Positions 24,797-32,585 of a stretch of 42,445 nucleotides of DNA are shown here, one piece after another. Below the pieces are notes generated by a model. That model made no database searches and had not been told where the DNA came from. It was given only the letters and a program-made list of their open reading frames with translations. Both the position numbers and the translations under genes were made by a program. This DNA comes from Gomphosphaeria aponina SAG 52.96 = DSM 107014. Its GTDB lineage: Bacteria; Cyanobacteriota; Cyanobacteriia; Cyanobacteriales; Gomphosphaeriaceae. Location: the NCBI GenBank assembly GCA_016903655.1, contig JADQBC010000011.1, positions 1 through 42,445 of the forward strand, given 5' to 3'. The stretch's first letter is position 1. The number at the start of each line of letters is the position of its first letter.

Positions 24797-26006
24797 TTGT
24801 GAATTGCTCTTGAAAACTTTCGTCACCTAGCAATAGTCTTAAAGTAAAGCTTTCTCCATAGTTTTTACTAAAAGTTATATCAAATCGATCTTGATGTTTT
24901 TGTTGTTTAATTTTGCGAGTAATTGTTTCTTTTTCATCCTCTAAAATTAGTTCTAATTCAGAAGGTAAAGGTTCATTTTCCTTGACATTTTTGACAATAA
25001 TCTTAATATTAATCTTATTAGTGTTATTAGTTTCTAGTTGGAGACTTAATAAGATTTGTTCTTGTGCGAGATTAATTGGGTTAAAAGTAATTTTTTGATC
25101 TTCTGTATCTCCCAGAAAAGCTGTTGCAGGAATAAGTTGTTGAGCGATCGCTTCTTCCCTATAAAGATAACCAGGGGTACGTATTCCTTTTATAATATCC
25201 CCTAATTTTACTACTGCATTACCTATTTGAGTACCAATATTAATGGGTGATTTACCTGGTTCATTTTCTTCCCAATATGCTTCTATGGGTTTAAACAAAT
25301 TTTTAACTAAATCTTCTAATTCTGTACTTAATGATGATTCATCATCAACTAATTGAGAACGAATAAAACTTACTCCTTCTGCATATCTTTTAGTATCCAC
25401 ATTAAAATCCCGATAGATTTTTTCCAATTGTAATTTTATCGCTGCTAATGGCATATCATCTAATTTTTCATTAACATCTGCTACTGTATTTTCATCAAGA
25501 GAATCAATATATTCTTCAATGGCGAATAACTCATCAATTAAATCTTCAATGGGTGTTAACTCCTCTATTGGAATGGTTATTAATGGTTGACTGGTATCTA
25601 ATTTAGTAGCAGGATAAAATCCTAAAAGTTTAACTTTATCTAAGGATTCTTGAAATTGTACCCCGATATAAAAATCAGCAGTTTCAATTACTTCTTGAGG
25701 GACAATAATTGCTGATTCTTCTGGTAAAATCGGACGACATTCTAAATTAACATCTATATCTGCCACCATTAGATTACCAGTATTGTATAAACAATTGATA
25801 ACTGGGTTAAAACTAGCACTTTCCCTTAAATTTCCTTGATAGTTAATTTCAGGTAAAAACTCATTAATAGCCAAAACTGCTAAAGTATTAAGATATACTT
25901 GTTTTGCCTTAAATTTACTGGTTTGCTCATGGGCAAATTTTTCAGCTATTTGATGATGTTTTGCGGTTAAATAAATTGTAAAACTATGTTGTAAATCAAT
26001 ACTCAT
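24777..26006 (-). CDS. DUF1822 family protein (locus 2)
   Basis: 409 residues. The N-terminal half matches DUF1822: SFTIYLTAKHHQIAEKFA, KQVYLNTLAVLAINEFL, LECRPILPEESAIIVP and YIGVQFQESLDKVKLLGFY. Residues about 150-260 are acidic and helical. The C-terminal 150 residues form a beta-rich part (ILLSLQLET, KINIKIIVKNV, ESFTLRLLLGD), absent from the locus 1 paralogue. The final IDLLRN and the stop come from family A copy A6, so the true ancestral C-terminus may have been longer. AAGGAGCAAG precedes the ATG, and the gene starts 18 nt after the sigma-like gene. Confidence 0.8.
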   Translation of the reverse strand: MSIDLQHSFTIYLTAKHHQIAEKFAHEQTSKFKAKQVYLNTLAVLAINEFLPEINYQGNLRESASFNPVINCLYNTGNLMVADIDVNLECRPILPEESAIIVPQEVIETADFYIGVQFQESLDKVKLLGFYPATKLDTSQPLITIPIEELTPIEDLIDELFAIEEYIDSLDENTVADVNEKLDDMPLAAIKLQLEKIYRDFNVDTKRYAEGVSFIRSQLVDDESSLSTELEDLVKNLFKPIEAYWEENEPGKSPINIGTQIGNAVVKLGDIIKGIRTPGYLYREEAIAQQLIPATAFLGDTEDQKITFNPINLAQEQILLSLQLETNNTNKINIKIIVKNVKENEPLPSELELILEDEKETITRKIKQQKHQDRFDITFSKNYGESFTLRLLLGDESFQEQFTIDLLRN

Positions 26007-26024
26007 TTTACTTGCTCCTTGACC

Positions 26025-27008
26025 TTATAATTGATTGAAAAATTGCTCTATATCTTCTTTAAATACTTTGTTCAAAAGGTTTACAACTCTACTTCTACGT
26101 CTCTGGTTAGGTTCAGTTTTAGTCTTGCTTTGAGGGATACCAATTAATTCATAAATTTGGCGGTATTTAACTCCAAAAATTGATGCGATTTTGTTGTAAT
26201 CATATTCAGGACGATGAGCTGGCAGAATTGATATGTTAAACTCCTCTTCTATTTTTTCGACTTTTTCTTTGATTTTTTGCTCAAAAATATCATTTTCAAT
26301 TTGGGGTTTTAATCTTTGCTTTTTCTCTTCAATTACTATGTTAGTTATTCTTGGTTGATCTCTGCGCATTAAATTTATAAGAGATTCTAATTCTTGATTA
26401 ACTAAAATCTTGAAATTCTCATTTAAAAACCATAATTGCAAACAAACTTGAGCATGACATTCTTCATGTCCCTTTACACAACATTCTTTCAATTTATTAT
26501 CAGGATCTTCATCAATGTATTGTAATAATTTTTTCGGTGTATTTTCACGAGTATCTGCTTCTTGCTGATATCCTATTGCTTCCAATCCCGTCAAAGTTTT
26601 GTCACTAATATTGTCTCCCACAGTATTCCTTGAATCAGAATCATTATTTGGAAGTGGTTGATCTAAACTAAGTTCACTTGGTATCCCTATTCTATGTCTG
26701 TAAACATCAATACGCTTATAATCAAAAATCCTTTTAACCCATCTCATAAAATGTTGAGTTAAAGTTTTAGCTTGTGACTCATTTTGACAGTCGTAACTTT
26801 TAGGATCAATCTTTCTATAAAAATTATGAATTTCACGAACTACTTCTTGTGTTCTTTTTAAAACTTCGTCATAATCACGTATCTGTGACTTAGGCAAGCG
26901 TTTTTCTAATCCAAGATGTGCGATCGCCAAACTCAGAGCTTCTGCTTTTTCATCACTATCACCAGCTTCAATAATTAACTGACAGAGTTGTTGGTTTGTA
27001 TAAGTCAT
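26025..27008 (-). CDS. Sigma-70-like regulatory protein of DUF1822/CHAT locus 2
   Basis: 327 residues. The N-terminal helical region (TQEVVREIHNFYRKIDP) resembles the upstream region of cyanobacterial sigma-70-like proteins near DUF1822 genes. A central Cys-rich stretch beginning DPDNKLKECC and running to CHAQVCLQLW corresponds in position and pattern to the DPENELRD and DCNCH region of the locus 1 protein. A C-terminal segment (YNKIASIFGVKYRQIYELIG) could be a helix-turn-helix, followed by a basic tail (RRRSRVV). Weak AAAGAG before the ATG. It is the first gene of a four-gene minus-strand set. Sigma activity is inferred, not shown. Confidence 0.55.
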   Translation of the reverse strand: MTYTNQQLCQLIIEAGDSDEKAEALSLAIAHLGLEKRLPKSQIRDYDEVLKRTQEVVREIHNFYRKIDPKSYDCQNESQAKTLTQHFMRWVKRIFDYKRIDVYRHRIGIPSELSLDQPLPNNDSDSRNTVGDNISDKTLTGLEAIGYQQEADTRENTPKKLLQYIDEDPDNKLKECCVKGHEECHAQVCLQLWFLNENFKILVNQELESLINLMRRDQPRITNIVIEEKKQRLKPQIENDIFEQKIKEKVEKIEEEFNISILPAHRPEYDYNKIASIFGVKYRQIYELIGIPQSKTKTEPNQRRRSRVVNLLNKVFKEDIEQFFNQL

Positions 27009-27684
27009 CTCTTTATTTTCTCAGTACAGGTCATATCTTTATTTTCTAAGGAATTAGAAATAGACATTTCCAATCATTAGGGTTGGCGCTTAAACCCCAC
27101 TATTATCTGGAGATGTTTTTTGAGAACTTTTTTTCCCAGAAATTGGGCTATTTTTTTCCATCCCCAACCAGCCGCCCTGGCTGCAATTTGCCTGCAGTTC
27201 AAACTGAGCGATTGATTTTTCTAAGCTGGCGCTCCCTTTTTTTCCCTCCTTTTTTTTTACCTTACCTTTCCTATCCTAGGCGATTCTTTGGGATTTGTCA
27301 ATGGTTTTGATAACTTTTTTTTCCAGAAATTGGGCTATTTTTTCCCATCTCCAACCAGCCGCCTTAGCTCAAACCCATTTATACCCTTATCAGCTTGCAA
27401 CCCGAGATTACCATTGACATCAGTTCATTTATTTAGCGTATTATTTTTAGTAATTAAATGCTATACTTTGTTCATACTAGCTCTCAATAAATTATTAATG
27501 ATTTTCAAGCATATATTTTTTAGATTTGTTAAGATTTTAAGTTGTAAAAGAGGTAGCGATCGCCCGTAGGACTTGCTATGCGATCGCCATTAAAAAAGTG
27601 AAAGCAGCAAGGAATAAATAAGCTTTAAAATGGAGCTGAATAATTGTTAAAATCATTTTTATTGCTGCTAAAAAAAGTGATAAT
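27009..27684. other. Intergenic region with a 60-bp direct repeat
   Basis: 676 nt without a convincing gene; short frames are T-rich and low-complexity. It contains the direct repeat at 27116-27364 and several HIP1-like sites near 27556-27586. It should hold the promoter for the sigma-like gene at its left end. Confidence 0.6.
27116..27364. repeat. About 60-bp direct repeat, two copies
   Basis: CCAGAAATTGGGCTATTTTT followed by CATCCCCAACCAGCCGCC occurs at 27136-27174 and again at 27323-27362, with flanking TTTTGA and AACTTTTTTT also shared. The spacer is about 125 nt. Confidence 0.75.
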
Positions 27685-28338
27685 TTATTTAAAAAAAGGC
27701 AGAAAACGTTTCCAAGAACCTTGAAAATTAATAGATGATTCAAGGGGCATTCTAGCAAGAGATAGTTGAGCTTTACCCACAAAAGCTTCTTTTAAATTAG
27801 TGGAATATAAATCTGCCCCAGTTAAATTAGCATTAATAAAACTAGCTTGACTTACATTAGCATTAATTAAGTTAGCCCAAGCTAAATTACATTGAGTTAA
27901 ATTAGCAGCAGATAGGTTAACATTTTCTAAATTTGCTTCCCCTAAATTAGCTCCTTGTAAATTAGCTTTATTGAAGTTAACATCTGTTAAGATGGCATTA
28001 TTAAAGTTAGTACCTCTTAAATCAGCTTGTACTAATTGGGCTTTTTTTAAATTAGCACCTTGAAAATTAGAACCCTGTAAATTAGCTTTAATCAAAATAG
28101 CATTTTCTAAATTAGTTTCGCTAAAACTATGAGCTTGTAATTTAGCTTGAGTAAAGTTAATTTTTGGCAAATTATGGGGAAAAAGACAGTGATCAAAACT
28201 AGCACCTTGAAAATTAAATCCTTCAAGATTACAATGGCGAAAATCAATATTAATGCAATGAGTTCTTTGAAAATTACGTTGTCCTTGAACGTATGCTAAT
28301 TCAAAAGTTTTTTGGATGAAAAAACCAGATGTTGACAT
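27685..28338 (-). CDS. Pentapeptide-repeat protein
   Basis: 217 residues from the ATG at 28338, which has GGAGG 5 nt upstream; an upstream in-frame ATG at 28386 lacks this. Residues about 50-190 are a run of pentapeptides of the A(N/D)LxX type (ANLQGSNFQGANLKKAQLVQ and onwards), forming a right-handed beta helix. The N-terminus (SGFFIQKTFELAYVQGQ) is not repeat. Pentapeptide proteins act in many ways, often as binding surfaces; no specific role is evident. Its upstream neighbour on the same strand ends 45 nt before this start, so they are probably co-transcribed. Confidence 0.85.
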   Translation of the reverse strand: MSTSGFFIQKTFELAYVQGQRNFQRTHCINIDFRHCNLEGFNFQGASFDHCLFPHNLPKINFTQAKLQAHSFSETNLENAILIKANLQGSNFQGANLKKAQLVQADLRGTNFNNAILTDVNFNKANLQGANLGEANLENVNLSAANLTQCNLAWANLINANVSQASFINANLTGADLYSTNLKEAFVGKAQLSLARMPLESSINFQGSWKRFLPFFK

Positions 28339-28382
28339 AAAACCTCCATTAATTACTATAAAGTTCTCTAAAATAATTAGGA

Positions 28383-28988
28383 TCATTCTCTTTTTTCTGA
28401 TCGTTCTGTTTTTAATCCATAGTTATAAAACTCAGGATTAGTTTTTTTGAATGTTTCTTGTATTTTTTCTTTTATCCAACTGCTTAATTGTTCACTTTGG
28501 GTCATCAAAAGATGCAAATATGATAATAAGCGTTTTTGATTATTTTCTTTGACAAAATCTTGACTATTGTGATTTTCTAAGTACCCTTTTATATAACTCA
28601 AAGTTTCCAAATTGTTAAGAGAAAGTTGTTTTTTAGACATCAATAAATTTTGCAAACGTTTGAGAATATTAGGTTTTTTGCATCGCTGTTGATAAAATTT
28701 GGCTTGTTCAATAAGTATATCTACATTTTTAGTAATTAAAGCGATCGCTATTTCCCAATTACCTACTCCATTATTTTCTTGAATTAGTTCAATTCCTGTT
28801 TGACAGCTATTTTGTATAGCTTGATTACTATTGCTAATTAGCTCACTATAAAGCTTAATTTGTGCATTTTTTGCATCTTCATAAACCTGTTTTAAATGCT
28901 TGCTTAATTCAGAGTCTGTATATTCACCGTTTTGTGCTTTTTCTTTTACCAGACTCAAAATTTTTTTCTCAACTTTATACTGAGTCAT
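28383..28988 (-). CDS. Hypothetical helical protein, 201 aa
   Basis: The start at 28988 is preferred because AGGATGAGAG precedes it; 28997 is also in frame. The protein is soluble, all-helical and Lys/Gln/Glu-rich, and coiled-coil-like in places (KHLKQVYEDAKNAQIKLYSE). No domain was recognised. It sits between the large membrane protein and the pentapeptide-repeat gene on the same strand, though a terminator lies between it and the membrane-protein gene. Confidence 0.55.
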   Translation of the reverse strand: MTQYKVEKKILSLVKEKAQNGEYTDSELSKHLKQVYEDAKNAQIKLYSELISNSNQAIQNSCQTGIELIQENNGVGNWEIAIALITKNVDILIEQAKFYQQRCKKPNILKRLQNLLMSKKQLSLNNLETLSYIKGYLENHNSQDFVKENNQKRLLSYLHLLMTQSEQLSSWIKEKIQETFKKTNPEFYNYGLKTERSEKRE

Positions 28989-29096
28989 ATCTCTCATCCT
29001 AAGTTATTCAGATAATTTGCTTGACAAGCTGTTATTATCTAATCGTTAATTTCAGCTATTTTTTGCATTAACTCCATAATTTTTTTTTCCTTGAAA

Positions 29097-29115
29097 AGGT
29101 GAGGGAGCCTCACCT
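29097..29115 (-). terminator. Rho-independent terminator after the 463-aa membrane protein gene
   Basis: On the minus strand AGGTGAGG-CTC-CCTCACCT forms an 8-bp stem with a 3-nt loop, followed by TTTCAAGG. It lies 12 nt beyond the stop codon of the gene that ends at 29128. The U-tract is short. Confidence 0.65.
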
Positions 29116-29127
29116 CTTAGCTAATGC

Positions 29128-30519
29128 TTAAATATCACTCAATTTCTCCTCTAAGTTTTCCAATTCAAAATCTTTTAAAGAATGGTCATGGGTTTTATGT
29201 CCATTACCATTATTATTATGAAGGTTGTATTTAGCATCAGTCTCTGCTTCAATAAGAAGAGCGATTTTTTCATCAAACCAAGTATCCCGTGCATGAGCCA
29301 CTTCCTGAGAATGAGACATTTTTACATCTTCTCTGTTACTATGGGCAATAATTAAACAAGTGGCAATTAATGAGGTACTCACGGATAAGGCAAACATAAC
29401 TAGAGATAAACTCAATTCATGCCATTTAAAAGTAATAAAACTATCAAACCAAGATTTCATAGCCACAGTTGCTTCTGCTTGAGCTGCGTTAATTAGTCCA
29501 TCTTCATCAAAATAGGTTTCATAAATATCTGGTTCATTTTTGCGTAAATAACTAACCGCTTTATCTTGGGGCGCTTCTTGTTTGATATTTATATAATCTT
29601 CTTCTGCTTGTTTAACCTTTGATTCATAAAGTTCTGTCATTTTCTTCTCTCGTGGTACTAATGGCCATTGCTCTAAAGGTTTATTCACATAAGAAGGGTT
29701 TTCTGATTTTGAATCTTCATAAGAGCCATTTAGTTCACGATATTGTGTATCTAAAATAGCAGGTAATAGTGCATTTGGATCTCCAGTTAATCTTACTCGT
29801 TCTTTGTATAAGAAATCTTCTTTAATCTTAATGTCTTGTCTGAGTTTTTCAAGCTCTTTAACCTCTGAAGAATTTTTTAACTCTTCTATTTCCATTTGAT
29901 ATGGTTCAACTATTTTTTGGTAAGCCAAAATTTGAGCCAGTTTGGGACGATTTAACGCTAATTCTGTGCCAATACCACCAATTAAAGATAAGATGGCATT
30001 TAAAGCGATAAACATGTTTAAAGCATGTTGTCTAGATTCACGGGGATGGCTAACCGCTGCTTTGTCTCCACTGGCGTTTAAAAGCCAAAGTAAAATTAAA
30101 TTCACAGTCAGAGGCGCTACTGGAAACAATAATGTAGATCTGAGGGTGATAAAAAATAGGGAGCCACTGGTGAATACATTAATTAAATTAGTGCCAGTCA
30201 AAATGAGCGCTAACCGATTACAATCTTCTTTGAGCTTAACATCAGCGTAAGCTTTGCCCCGTAATGTTTTGCCATTAACAACAATTAAGCTGTAAACTTT
30301 TTCTAGTACATTTAAGCTACCTTGACCTACCTTTTTAGCCAGTTCTTTTTTATTTAAAGTCTTATTTTCATCGGTTTTGATACTTCCTGCTGAGGCTTGC
30401 TGACATTGTGTCATAGCTAACTCTACTTCACGTTTCTGGGCTGTATCGTTTTTGATTGCCTCAACATAGTTTAATACTTCTTGCTGATTTTCAGGCTTTT
30501 TGTTTTCACTCATCTTCAT
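29128..30519 (-). CDS. Multi-pass membrane protein with long helical domain, unknown family
   Basis: 463 residues. Three or four membrane segments: about residues 103-123, 128-148, 170-188 and 367-390 (WHELSLSLVMFALSVSTSLI). A central soluble stretch of about 170 residues is helical and charged (EELKNSSEVKELEKLRQDIK). The N-terminal 90 and C-terminal 70 residues are soluble; the tail has a His/Asn-rich patch (NLHNNNGNGHKTHDHS) and an acidic end. No clear ribosome-binding site was seen. Divergent from the downstream gene set that encodes a second membrane protein and a HerA-like ATPase. It may anchor a complex in the membrane; this is inference. Confidence 0.6.
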   Translation of the reverse strand: MKMSENKKPENQQEVLNYVEAIKNDTAQKREVELAMTQCQQASAGSIKTDENKTLNKKELAKKVGQGSLNVLEKVYSLIVVNGKTLRGKAYADVKLKEDCNRLALILTGTNLINVFTSGSLFFITLRSTLLFPVAPLTVNLILLWLLNASGDKAAVSHPRESRQHALNMFIALNAILSLIGGIGTELALNRPKLAQILAYQKIVEPYQMEIEELKNSSEVKELEKLRQDIKIKEDFLYKERVRLTGDPNALLPAILDTQYRELNGSYEDSKSENPSYVNKPLEQWPLVPREKKMTELYESKVKQAEEDYINIKQEAPQDKAVSYLRKNEPDIYETYFDEDGLINAAQAEATVAMKSWFDSFITFKWHELSLSLVMFALSVSTSLIATCLIIAHSNREDVKMSHSQEVAHARDTWFDEKIALLIEAETDAKYNLHNNNGNGHKTHDHSLKDFELENLEEKLSDI

Positions 30520-30953
30520 TTAGGTGGTAATTTTTGTTCTATGCTTAAATCGTTAATCTCGCTGTAAATTTGCATTTTTGCGCCAATTATTTTTTTTAGC
30601 CAAAATTTAACAAAATAAAGAAGGAGTCAAACCCTTTGTATGAAAGAGTTTTGAGCTTTTGAGTTTCACATAAGATATAAGTTTGAAATATGAAAAAGTC
30701 AGAAAAAAAGGCGATCGCCTCTCAACTCAGAACTCATGGTGTTTAATTGATTTGCAGCGTTTATAGCGTTTATGATATAATAGATCTCTTGCGAAACCGT
30801 AAAAAACCCCACCCCAACCCTCCCCTTAGTAAGGGTCCGGAGCCCTACATTCCAAGCATTTCTCCTCCCCGAGCCCGCGGGGGGGTAGGGGGGGTTAACA
30901 CTACTTTCGCAAAAAATCTAATAATTTTTGTAAATATACTTAATACTTTTCAA
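30520..30953. other. Divergent intergenic region with family A copy A5
   Basis: 434 nt. The left 260 nt is A+T-rich unique sequence with GGCGATCGCC at about 30710 and should hold promoters for both directions. The rest is the family A copy. No gene was seen, although an open frame runs through A5 into the next gene. Confidence 0.6.
30781..30920 (+). mobile_element. Family A palindromic element, copy A5
   Basis: TAGATCTCTTGCGAAA to TTTCGCAAAAAATCTA, 140 bp, usual core (CCCCACCCCAACC, GAGCCCTACATTCC, GGTAGGGGGGGTTAACA). AATA lies at both outer edges. It is about 30 nt upstream of the excisionase-type gene. Confidence 0.8.
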
Positions 30954-31385
30954 ATGCTTATGACTATCAAACTCACTCCTTCTGAAGAAATGCAACTAGC
31001 AGCTCAAGCTCTTTTAGGGACAAAACTAAACATAAAAGTTGAAACTGGTACTCAAGGAGAATTTATTACAGTACCTAAATCATTGATTGAAATTGTCCAA
31101 CAGCTTGTCTCTGAAATTGCTAAGGGAAATTCACTGACTATTATTACTAATGAGAAAGAAATCTCTACTACTGAAGCAGCAGAGATTTTAGAAGTAAGTC
31201 GTCAACATTTAATTGAGTTATTGGAATCTGGAGAGCTACCTATTCCTTTTAGAAAAGTTGGCAAGCATCGTCGTCTTCGTTTAGAGGATGTTATTAACTT
31301 TAAGCAGAGAATAGATCAGCAAAGACTAGAAGTACTTTCGCAATTAGCTGAACAGGCTCAAGAATTGAAATTAGGTTATGAGTGA
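30954..31385 (+). CDS. Excisionase-type helix-turn-helix protein
   Basis: 143 residues from the ATG at 30954 (30960 also possible). Residues about 67-115 are a MerR-like/excisionase helix-turn-helix: ISTTEAAEILEVSRQHLIEL, LESGELPIPFRKVGKHRRLR, LEDVINFK. In cyanobacteria such proteins usually precede a PIN-domain toxin as antitoxin. Here no PIN gene follows; only a 40-codon frame overlapping the stop is present. It may be an orphan antitoxin or a stand-alone regulator. The open frame extends upstream into family A copy A5, but those codons are element sequence. Confidence 0.75.
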   Translation: MLMTIKLTPSEEMQLAAQALLGTKLNIKVETGTQGEFITVPKSLIEIVQQLVSEIAKGNSLTIITNEKEISTTEAAEILEVSRQHLIELLESGELPIPFRKVGKHRRLRLEDVINFKQRIDQQRLEVLSQLAEQAQELKLGYE

Positions 31386-31605
31386 TCTTACTCAAAAAAG
31401 AGGAAAAAATAGGGTTTTCAGTGTTCGGTTTAACTCATGTCATTTTAACTCCGTCAGGACGAACTGCGAAATCACGTTGTTCTCTCTCACTTTTTCATAA
31501 AAATGGGATGACTCCTCTCAAGAAAAAAAAATCAAACCTGAAATGCAAATTTTTTTCTGTTTACTCGATAAAGAAATAGAAAGTTAATCAAGAGAGGTAA
31601 TAAAC

Positions 31606-32436
31606 ATGGTGAGAACATCAACACAGCAACCTAACCCTAGTCCCGTATTAGAACAATTTAACTTTGAAGAACCCTATCAAAAACTAGAAATAATGGTAGA
31701 TATAGTCAATGGTACCCATAATGAAGAACCATCACACCGACTAATGAATCAATATGCTTTACCAACCCCAATTATATCAGCTTTGCGCATCAAAGGTTTT
31801 TTTTCCAATCGCAAAAATCGCCATCTGAGAACATTTGAAAAGAGCGTACGTTATAACTTACCTTTTGTTTTAGCCGCCACGGGAACATATATTTTATTTT
31901 ATGTCTATGGTTTTGAATTTCTCACCTTGTTTTGGCAAGTATTCCATTTAACTATAGAGTGGGAAGAAGTATGGAATGGACTAATTCAATGGCAAGTTGT
32001 TCAATTAACTATCATCTCCTTTTTACATCATTTTCTTAGTAAATTAGCCTTAGATAGTTTTCATATTAATCCCACATTTTACGCCCGTTATGACCTATTA
32101 ATGCAAGAAGCAAAAACTCAAGGTGAAATTCCTATTAATGAACTTGAAGCTTTAAAACTTTTACAACTAAAAAAAGTTGAGTTATTGCAAGATTTAACCA
32201 GACAAATAAGTACTACTCTTATTACCATGGATGATTTAGACCCCGCTAAACTTCAACAAATTCAAACTTTACTTTTAAATAGTGTGGAACAATCCATAGA
32301 TAAATTAGGCTTATCCAACCATCCCACCATTAATATTTCATCTCCAGATTCTAATCCCCTTCCTCCTCAATATCATAGCAATAATGGAAACTTATTAGAT
32401 GATGATGAGGATGAAGAATATGGCAGTAATGTCTGA
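31606..32436 (+). CDS. Membrane protein, 276 aa, upstream of the ATPase gene
   Basis: Two membrane segments, about residues 85-115 (LPFVLAATGTYILFYVYGFE) and 140-160 (QVVQLTIISFLHHFLSKLAL). The N-terminal 80 residues are soluble; the C-terminal 110 residues include a helical part (KLLQLKKVELLQDLTRQI) and an acidic tail (LLDDDEDEEYGS). AGAGAGGTAAT precedes the ATG. It lies 149 nt upstream of the HerA/VirD4-like ATPase gene on the same strand and could be its membrane partner, as small membrane proteins often accompany such ATPases. No family was recognised. Confidence 0.6.
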   Translation: MVRTSTQQPNPSPVLEQFNFEEPYQKLEIMVDIVNGTHNEEPSHRLMNQYALPTPIISALRIKGFFSNRKNRHLRTFEKSVRYNLPFVLAATGTYILFYVYGFEFLTLFWQVFHLTIEWEEVWNGLIQWQVVQLTIISFLHHFLSKLALDSFHINPTFYARYDLLMQEAKTQGEIPINELEALKLLQLKKVELLQDLTRQISTTLITMDDLDPAKLQQIQTLLLNSVEQSIDKLGLSNHPTINISSPDSNPLPPQYHSNNGNLLDDDEDEEYGSNV

Positions 32437-32449
32437 TTTCTAAACCTTA

Positions 32450-32473
32450 ACCCCTCTTATAAAAACGAGGGGT
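32450..32473 (+). terminator. Possible hairpin after the 276-aa membrane protein gene
   Basis: ACCCCTC and GAGGGGT form a 7-bp stem around a 10-nt loop (TTATAAAAAC), 14 nt after the stop codon. There is no U-tract, so it may be weak or have another role. Further on, GGTGGGCATTGCCCACC at 32531-32547 is a palindrome often seen in cyanobacterial spacers. Confidence 0.35.
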
Positions 32474-32585
32474 ATATTATGACCAAAATTACGCCCCAGC
32501 CAATTTTATTAACTCAATATAGTGTTATGGTGGGCATTGCCCACCCTACAGATAGCTTTACAGACCAAATAATTAAAGATTAACC

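Noticed and set aside
31378-31500. 40-codon toxin gene overlapping the excisionase-type gene
   Set aside because: The start overlaps like a toxin-antitoxin pair, but the translation has no PIN or other toxin motif, and it stops after 40 codons. Probably a remnant or chance frame.
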